From Cinclus cinclus (taxonomy: Eukaryota; Chordata; Aves; Passeriformes; Cinclidae): a stretch of DNA of 64,000 nucleotides. The translations under genes were made by a program, and so were the position numbers. Position 1 is the stretch's first letter. Every line of letters starts with the position of its first letter. Positions 57,127-64,000 of the stretch are shown here, in pieces. The stretch is taken from NCBI RefSeq assembly GCF_963662255.1, contig NW_026912169.1, positions 744,001 through 808,000 of the forward strand, in the 5' to 3' direction. The notes beneath the pieces are model-generated. The model had not been told where the DNA came from, did not search any database, and was given only the letters and a program-made list of their open reading frames with translations.

Positions 57127-58446
57127 TTGGGTCACAATGGTTCCTTGCTTCTCTTAACCCCTGTGGTGTCACAATGCACCCCATGCCCTTTTAGGCCACT
57201 TGGTCTTACAATGAACCATTTGATTCTTGGCCTTCATGGTGTCATAATGGTTCCTTGCTTCTATAGGTCCCCATGCTGTCAGAGTTCATCCGTTGTCCTT
57301 TTGCGCCCCCTGGTGTCAAAAGGGATTCTAAGATTGTTAGCGTGCCTTGGGTCACAATGGTTCCTTGCTTCTCTTAACCCCTGTGCTGTCACAATGCATC
57401 CCATGCCCTTTTAGGCCACTTGATGTCACAATGAATCATTTCATGTTTGGCCTCCTTGGTGGCATAATTGTACCAGGGTTTAATAGGGCCCCATGCTTTC
57501 ACAATTCATCCCTGCCCCTTTTAGGCCCATTGGTGTCACAAGGGACCATTAGATTGTTAGCCTGCATTGGGTAACAATGGTTCCTTGCTTCTCTTAACCC
57601 CTGTGGAGTCACAATGCATTCCAAGCCCTTTTAGGGCACTTGATGTCACAATGAATCATTTGATTCTTGGCCTCCATGGTGTCATAATGGTTCCTTGTAT
57701 CTATTGGGCCCCATGCTTTCACAATTCATCCCTGGCCCTTTTCGGCCCATTGGTGTCACAAGGGACCATTAGATTGTTAGCCTCAATTGGGTAAAAATGG
57801 TTCCTTGCTTCTCTTAACCTCTGTGGTGTCACAATGCATTCCAAGCCCTTTTAGGCCACTTGGTCTTACAATGAACCATTTGATTCTTGGCCCTCATGGT
57901 TTCATAATGGTTCCTTGCTTCTATAGGTCCCCATGTTGTCAGAGTTCATCCGAGGTACTTTTGCGCCCCCTGGTGTCAAAAGGGATCCTAAGATTGTTAG
58001 CCTGCCTTGGGTCACAATGGTTCCTTGCTTCTCTTAACCCCTGTGGTGTCACAATGCATTCCATGCCCTTTTAGGCCACTTGATGTCACAATGAATCATT
58101 TCATTTTTGGCCCCCTTGGTGGCATAATTGTACCAGGTTTTAATAGGGCCCCATGCTTTCACAATTCATCCCTGGCCCTTTTAGGCCCATTGCTGTCACA
58201 AGGGACCATTAGATTGTTAGCCTGCATTGGGTAACAATGGTTCCTTGCTTCTCTTAACCCCTGTGGTGTCACAATGCATTCCATGCCATTTTAGGCCACT
58301 TGATGTCACAATGAATCATTTGATTCCTGGCCTCCATGGTGTCATAATGGTTCCTTGTATCTATTGGGCCCCATGCTGTCACAATTCATCCCTGGCACTT
58401 TTACGCCCCCTGGTGTCAAATGGGTTCCTGGGATTATTAGCCTGCA
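57127..58446 (+). repeat. Tandem trimer V-U-T, two copies (660 bases each)
   Basis: V57127-U57347-T57567 is followed by V57787-U58007-T58227. Shared rare markers are agggattcta or agggatccta with aagattgtt in V, agcctgccttgg or agcgtgccttgg, ccttggtggcataa with taatagggcc in U, and ccttgtatctattgg in T. V57787 itself is closer to V56907 (ccctcatggtttcat, catgttgtcag), so the copy is a mosaic of trimer and tetramer steps. Confidence 0.82.
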
Positions 58447-59326
58447 TTGGGTCACAATGGATCCTTGCTTCTTTTAATCCCTGTGGTGTCACAATGCATC
58501 CCATGCCCTTTTAGGCCACTTGATGTCACAATGAATCATTTGATTCCTGGCCTCCACGGTGGCATAATAGATCCTAGATTCTATTGGTCCCCGTGCTGTA
58601 ACAATCCATCCCTGGCCATTTTACGCCCCCTGGTGTCACAAGGGATCATTAGATTGTAAGCCTGCTTTGGGTCACAATGGTTCCTTGCTTCTCTTATCCC
58701 CTGTGGTGTCACAATGCATCCCATGCCCTTTTAGGCCACGTGATGTCACAATGAATCATTTCATTTTTGGCCTCCATGGTGGCATAATTGTACCAGGTTT
58801 TAATTGGGCCCCATGCTTTCACAATTCATCCCTGGAACTTTTAGGCCCATTGGTGTCACAAGGGACCATTAGATTGTTAGCCTCCATTGGGTAACAATGG
58901 TTCCTTGCTTCTCTTAACCTCTGTGGTGTCACAATGCATTCCATGCCATTTTAGGCCACTTGATGTCACAATGAATCATTTGATTCTTGTCCTCCATGGT
59001 GGCATAATAGATCCTAGATTCTATTGGTCCCCGTGCTGTAACAATCCATCCCTGGCCATTTTACGCCCCCTGGTGTCACAAGGGATCATTAGATTGTAAG
59101 CCTGCATTGGGTCACAATGGTTCCTTGCTTCTCTTATCCCCTGTGGTGTCACAATGCATCCCATGCCCTTTTAGGCCACGTGATGTCACAATGAATCATT
59201 TCATTTTTGGCCTCCATGGTGGCATAATTGTACCAGGTTTTAATTGGGCCCCATGCTTTCACAATTCATCCCTGGACCTTTTAGGCCCATTGGTGTCACA
59301 AGGGACCATAAGATTGTTAGCCTCCA
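58447..59326 (+). repeat. Tandem dimer Z-U, two copies (440 bases each)
   Basis: Z58447-U58667 is followed by Z58887-U59107. Both share gatcctagattctatt in D of Z, ttctcttatcccc opening U, and ggccacgtgatg at the B/C join, none of which I noticed elsewhere. The first half of Z58887 is of the T/V kind (cctctgtgg, cattccatgcc), so the repeat begins inside the monomer, near the middle. Confidence 0.86.
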
Positions 59327-60646
59327 TTGGGTCACAATGGATCCTTGCTTCTCTTAACCTCTGTGGTGTCACAATGCATTCCATGCCATTTTAGGCCACT
59401 TGATGTCACAATGAATCATTTGATTCTTGGCCTCCATGGTGTCATAATGGTTCCTTGTTTCTATTGGGCCCCATGCTGTCACAATTCATCCCTGGCCCTT
59501 TTACGGCCCCTGGTGTTAAATGGGATCCTGGGATTATTAGCCTCCATTGGGTCACAATGGATCCTTGCTTCTCTTAACCCCTGTGCTGTCACAATGCATC
59601 CCATGCCCTTTTAGGCCACTTGATGTCACAATGAATCATTTGATTCTTGGCCTCTATGGTGTCATAATATTTCCATGATTTTATTGTGCCCCATGCTTTC
59701 ACAATTCATCCCCGGCCATATCACAACCCCTGGTGTCACAAGGGATCAGTAGATTGTTCGCCTGCATTGGGTCACAATGGTTCCTTGCGTCTCTTAACCT
59801 CTGTGGTGTCACAATGCATTCCATGCCATTTTAGGCCACTTGATGTCACAATGAATCGTTTGATTCTTGGCCTCCATGGTGTCATAATGCTTCCTTGTTT
59901 CAATTGGGCCCCATGCAGTCACAATTCATCCCTGGCCCTTTAGCGCCCCCTGGTGTCAAATGGGATCCTGGGATTATTAGCCTGCATTGGGTCACAATGG
60001 TTCCTTGCTTCTCTTAACCTCTGTGGTGTCACAATGCATTCCAAGACCTTTTAGGCCACTTGGTCTTACAATGAACCATTGGATTCTTGGCCTCCATGGT
60101 GTCATAATGGTTCCTTGCTTCTATAGTTCCCCATGCTGTCAGAGTTCATCCGTGGTCCTTTTGCAACCCCTGGTATCAAAAGGGATTCTTAGATTGTTCG
60201 CCTGCCTGGGCTCACAATGGTTCCTTGCTTCTCTTAACCCCCGTGGTGTCACAATGCATCCCATGCCCTTTTAGGCCACTTGATGTCACAATGAATCATT
60301 TGATTCATGGCCTCCATGGTGGCATAATACATCCTTGCTTCTATTGGTTGCCATGCTGTAACAATCCATCCCTGGCCATTTTAGGCCCCCTGGTGTCACA
60401 AGGGATCATTAGAATGTTAGCCTCCATACGGTAACAATGGATCCTTGCTTCTCTTAGCTCCTGTGGTGTCACAATGCATCCCATGCCCTTTTAGGCCACT
60501 TGGTGTTACAATGAATCATTTGAGTCTTGGCCTCTATTGTGTCATAATATTTCCATGTTTTTATTGTGCCCCATGCTTTCACAATTCATCCCTGGCCCTA
60601 TTACAACCCCTTGTGTCACAATGGATCATTAGATTGTTAGCCTGCA

Positions 60647-60866
60647 TTGGGTCACAATGGTTCCTTGCTTCTCTTAACCCCTGTGCTGTCACAATGCATC
60701 CCATGCCCTTTTAGGCCACTTGATGTCACAATGAATCATTTGATTCTTGGCATCCATTGTGGCATAATAGATCCTTGCTTCTCTTAACCCCTGTGGTGTC
60801 ACAATGCATCCCATGCCATTTTAGGCCCCCTGGTGTCACAAGGGATCATTAGATTGTTAGCCTGCA
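60647..60866 (+). repeat. Monomer with first-half sequence in its second half
   Basis: The D-E position of this 220-base monomer holds A-B sequence. After atagatccttgctt it continues ctcttaacccctgtggtg, then tcacaatgcatcccatgcc, and returns to E at attttaggccccctgg. The distinctive patch is 60783-60814. Total length is unchanged, and the monomers on both sides are in normal register. It is best explained by gene conversion or double exchange between copies misaligned by half a monomer (110 bases). Confidence 0.9.
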
Positions 60867-63800
60867 TTGGGTCACAATGGTTCCTTGCTTCTTTTAGCCC
60901 CTGTGGTGTCACAATGCATCCCATGCCCTTTTAGGCCACTTGATGTCACAATGAATCATTTGATTCTTGGCCTCTATGGTGTCATAATATTTCCATGTTT
61001 TTATTGTGCCCCATGCTTTCACAATTCATCCCTGGCCCTATGAGAACCCCTGGTGTCACAAGGGATCATTAGATTGTTAGCCTGCATTGGGTCACAATGG
61101 TTCCCTGCTTCTCTTAACCTCTGTGGTGTCACAATGCATTCCAAGCCCTTTTAGGCCACTTGGTCTTACAATGAACCATTTGATTCTTGGCCTTCATGGT
61201 GTCATAATGGTTCCTGGCTTCTATAGTTCCCCATGCTGTCAGAGTTCATCCGTGGTCCTTTTGCGCCCCCTGGTGTCAAAAGGGATTCTTAGATTGTTAG
61301 CCTGCCTTGGGTCACAATGGTTCCTTGCTTCTCTTAACCCCTGTGGTGTCACAATGCATCCCATGCCCTTTTAGGCCACTTGATGTCACAATGACTCATT
61401 TGATTCTTGGCCTCCATGGTGGCATAATAGATCCTTGCTTCTATTGGTCCCCGTGCTGTAACAATCCATCCCTGGCCATTTTAGGACCCCTGGTGTCACA
61501 AGGGATTCTTAGATTGTTAGCCTGCATTGGGTCACAATGGTTCCTTGCTTCTCTTAACCCCTGTGCTGTCACAATGCATCCCATGCCCTTTTAGGCCACT
61601 TGATGTCACAATGAATCATTTGATTCTTGGTCTCCATGGTGACATAATAGATCCTTGCTTCTATTGGTCCCCGTGCTGTAACAATCCATCCATGGCCCTT
61701 TTTATACCCCCTGGTGACACAAGGGATCATTAGATTGTTAGCCTGCCTTGGGTCACAATGGTTCCTTGCTTCTCTTAACCCCTGTGGTGTCACAATGCAT
61801 CCCATGCCCTTTTAGGCCACTTGATGTCACAATGAATCATTTCATTTTTGGCCTCCATGGTGGCATAATTGTACCAGGTTTTAATTGGGCCCCATGCTTT
61901 CACAATTCATCCCTGGCCCTTTTACGGCCCCTGGTGTCAAATGGGATCCTGGGATTATTAGCCTCCATTGGGTCACAATGGATCCTTGCTTCTCTTAACC
62001 CCTGTGGTGTCACAATGCATCCCATGCCCTTTTAGGCCACTTGATGTCACAATGAATCATTTGATTCTTGGCCTCTATGGTGTCATAATATTTCCATGAT
62101 TTTATTGTGCCCCATGCTTTCTCAATTCATCCCCGGCCCTATTACAACCCCTGGTGTCACAATGGATCATTAGATTGTTAGCCTGCATTGGGTCACAATG
62201 GTTCCTTGCTTCTCTTAACCTCTGTGGTGTCACAATGCATCCCATGCCCTTTTAGGCCACTTGATGTCACAATGAATCATTTGATTCTTGGCCTTCATGG
62301 TTTCATAATGGTTCCTTGCTTCTATAGGTCCCCATGGTGTCAGAGTTCATCCGTGGTCCTTTTTCGCCCCCTGGTGTCAAAAGGGATTCTTAGATTGTTA
62401 GCCTGCATTGGGTCACAATGGTTCCTTGCTTCTCTTAGCCCCTGTGGTGTCACAATGCATCCCATGCCCTTTTAGGCCACTTGGTGTTACAATGAATCAT
62501 TTGATTCTTGGCCTTCATGGTGTCATAATATTTCCATGTTTTTATTGTGCCCCATGCTTTCACAATCCATCCCTGGCCCTATGAGAACCCCTGGTGTCAC
62601 AAGGGATCCTTAGATTGTTAGCCTGCCTTGAGTCACAATGGTTCCTTGCTTCTCTTAACCCCTGTGGTGTCATAATGCATCCCATGCCCTTTTAGGCCAC
62701 TTGATGTCACAATGAATCATTTGATTTTTGCCCTCCATGGTGGCATAATTGTACCAGGTTTTAATTGGGCCCCATGCTTTCTCAATTCATCCCTGCCCCT
62801 TTTAGGCCCATTGGTGTCACAAGGGACTATTAGATTGTTAGCCTCCATTGGGTTACAATGGTTCCTTGCTTCTCTTAACCTCTGTGGTGTCACAATGCAT
62901 TCCATGCCATTTTACGCCAGTTGATGTCACAATGAATCATTTGATTCTTGGCCTCCATGGTGTCATAATGGTTCCTTGTTTCTATTGGGCCCCATGCTGT
63001 CACAATTCATCCCTGGCCCTTTTACGCCCCCTGGTGTCAAAAGGGATTCTAAGATTGTTAGCCTGCCTTGGGTCACAATGGTTCCTTGCTTCTCTTAACC
63101 CCTGTGGTGTCACAATGCATTCCATGCCATTTTACGCCAGTTGATGTCACAATGAATCATTTGATTCTTGGCCTCCACGGTGGCATAAGAGATCCTTGTT
63201 TCTATTGGTCCCCGTGCTGTAACAATCCATCCCTGGCCATTTTAGGCCCCCTGGTGTCACAAGGGATCATTAGATTGTTAGCCTGCATTGGGTCACAATG
63301 GTTCCTTGCTTCTCTTAACCTCTGTGGTGTCACAATGCATTCCAAGACCTTTTAGGCCACTTGGTCTTACAATGAACCATTTGATTCTTGGCCTTCATGG
63401 TGTCATAATGGTTCCTTGCTTCTATAGGTCCCCATGCTGTCACAGTTCATCCGTGGTCTTTTTGCGCCGCATGGTGTCAAAAGGGATTCTTAGATTGTTA
63501 GCCTGCCTTGGGTCACAATGGTTCCTTGCTTCTCTTAACCCCTGTGGTGTCACAATGCATCCCATGCCCTTTTAGGCCACTTGATGTCACAATGAATCAT
63601 TTCATTTTTGGCCTCCATGGTGGCATAATTGTACCAGGTTTTAATTGGGCCCCATGCTTTCACAATTCATCCCTGGCCTTTTTAGGCCCATTGGTGTCAC
63701 AAGGGATCATTAGATTGTTAGCCTCCATTGGGTCACAATGGATCCTTGCTTCTCTTAACCCCTGTGGTGTCACAATGCATTCCATGCCCTTTTAGGCCAC

Positions 63801-64000
63801 TTGATGTCACAAGGAATCATTTGATTCTTGGCCTCCATGGTGTCATAATGGTTCCTTGTTTCTATTGGGCCCCATGCTGTCACAATTCATCCCTGGCCCT
63901 TTTACGCCCCCTGGTGTCAAATGGGATCCTGGGATTATTAGCCTCCATTGGGTCACAATGGATCCTTGCTTCTCTTAACCCCTGTGGTGTCACAATGCAT

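Larger units (their letters stand above)
1..64000 (+). repeat. Satellite array, 220-base monomer, 290 full copies
   Basis: The motif ttgggtcac or a one-base variant recurs every 218-221 bases from 107 to 63948, giving 290 complete monomers. The lengths (182 of 220, 75 of 221, 32 of 219, one of 218) sum exactly to the span. All copies point the same way, and no unrelated sequence interrupts them. The 221-base copies carry a one-base-longer E subunit (classes P and Q). Most 219-base copies carry a one-base-shorter B subunit (class V). GC of a typical copy is about 48%, with clearly more C than G and more T than A on this strand. Both ends of the window lie inside the array. The family is not one I recognise. 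A centromeric or pericentromeric satellite of a methylated eukaryotic genome is the likeliest reading, by inference. Confidence 0.98.
54486..64000 (+). repeat. Region 6: divergent domain with classes Y and Z
   Basis: Class and start: Y54486 V54706 U54926 Y55146 T55366 V55586 Z55807 Y56027 T56247 Z56467 Y56687 V56907 V57127 U57347 T57567 V57787 U58007 T58227 Z58447 U58667 Z58887 U59107 T59327 Y59547 T59767 V59987 Z60207 Y60427 hybrid60647 Y60867 V61087 Z61307 Q61527 U/T61748 Y61968 V62188 Y62408 U62628 T62848 Z63068 V63288 U63508 T63728, then a part-monomer from 63948. Forty-one of 43 monomers are exactly 220 bases; the exceptions are 55586 (extra base in ggttcccc) and Q61527. A opens gggtaacaatgg (or a close variant) in eight copies. 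B often reads gccattttagg. Copies differ from each other more than in the left domain. Confidence 0.87.

Noticed and set aside
58737..58745. E-box cacgtg at the B/C join of U58667 and U59107
   Set aside because: It arises from one substitution (cacttg to cacgtg) shared by a single local duplication, with no sign of conservation.
107..63795. Hundreds of open frames of 60-116 codons on the forward strand
   Set aside because: They recur with the monomer, start mostly at the ttg of ttgggtcac, stop at the same ttttag in the next copy, and shift frame every monomer because 220 is not a multiple of three. They are by-products of the repeat, not genes.
1..64000. CRISPR-like reading of a regular 37-base repeat
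   Set aside because: There are no unique spacers. Repeat units follow each other directly, all units are related, and no cas-like gene is present.
1..64000. Human-type gamma satellite (also about 220 bases) or the horse 221-base major satellite
   Set aside because: Monomer length alone is no evidence, and I cannot recall either consensus well enough to match. Comparison with a repeat library would decide it.

Overview
The whole 64,000-base window is one uninterrupted tandem satellite array. I can support no protein gene, RNA gene, CRISPR array, mobile element or bacterial-type signal in it. Counting each monomer from the first base of its ttgggtcac motif, there are 290 complete monomers between positions 107 and 63947, with part-monomers at both ends. 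Of these, 182 are 220 bases, 75 are 221, 32 are 219 and one is 218. All run in the same orientation. Neither edge of the array lies inside the window.

The monomer is itself nested. It is six subunits of 36-37 bases, each opening with a version of gtcacaatg, arranged as two related 110-base halves (A-B-C and D-E-F). The levels are therefore about 37 to 110 to 220 bases, then multi-monomer higher-order repeats (HORs). The first half changes little along the array. The second half falls into ten recognisable classes, which I name P, Q, R, S, T, U, V, W, Y and Z. Every monomer start is listed with its class letter in the region entries.

Layout: (1) 1-12218 is built from R-S-P-T-Q strings, with a 1,542-base 7-mer duplicated in tandem. 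(2) 12219-23888 is a mosaic with copies shared over 4-7 kb. (3) 23889-31813 opens with a tandem 1,761-base 8-mer, then carries a second copy of 21029-23888. (4) 31814-47440 is the most homogenised part, with two tandem 3,962-base 18-mers and a third 3,082-base 14-mer copy. (5) 47441-54485 is a mosaic with many class hybrids and no long HOR. (6) 54486-64000 is a more divergent domain with its own classes Y and Z. It keeps an almost perfect 220-base period and has only short local duplications.

Organism: a eukaryote. Strong CpG depletion (about 1 CpG where about 12 are expected in a typical T monomer), with CpG/TpG and CpG/CpA variation between copies, points to a genome with heavy cytosine methylation, such as a vertebrate or plant. 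I do not recognise the satellite family and cannot name the species. A centromeric or pericentromeric location is plausible from the HOR structure but is inference. Nothing in the sequence proves it.

The interesting biology here is how the array evolves: unequal crossovers whose junctions can be placed within tens of bases, linked length-compensating monomers, an out-of-register 110-base patch, and a sharp boundary between a homogenised domain and a divergent one.
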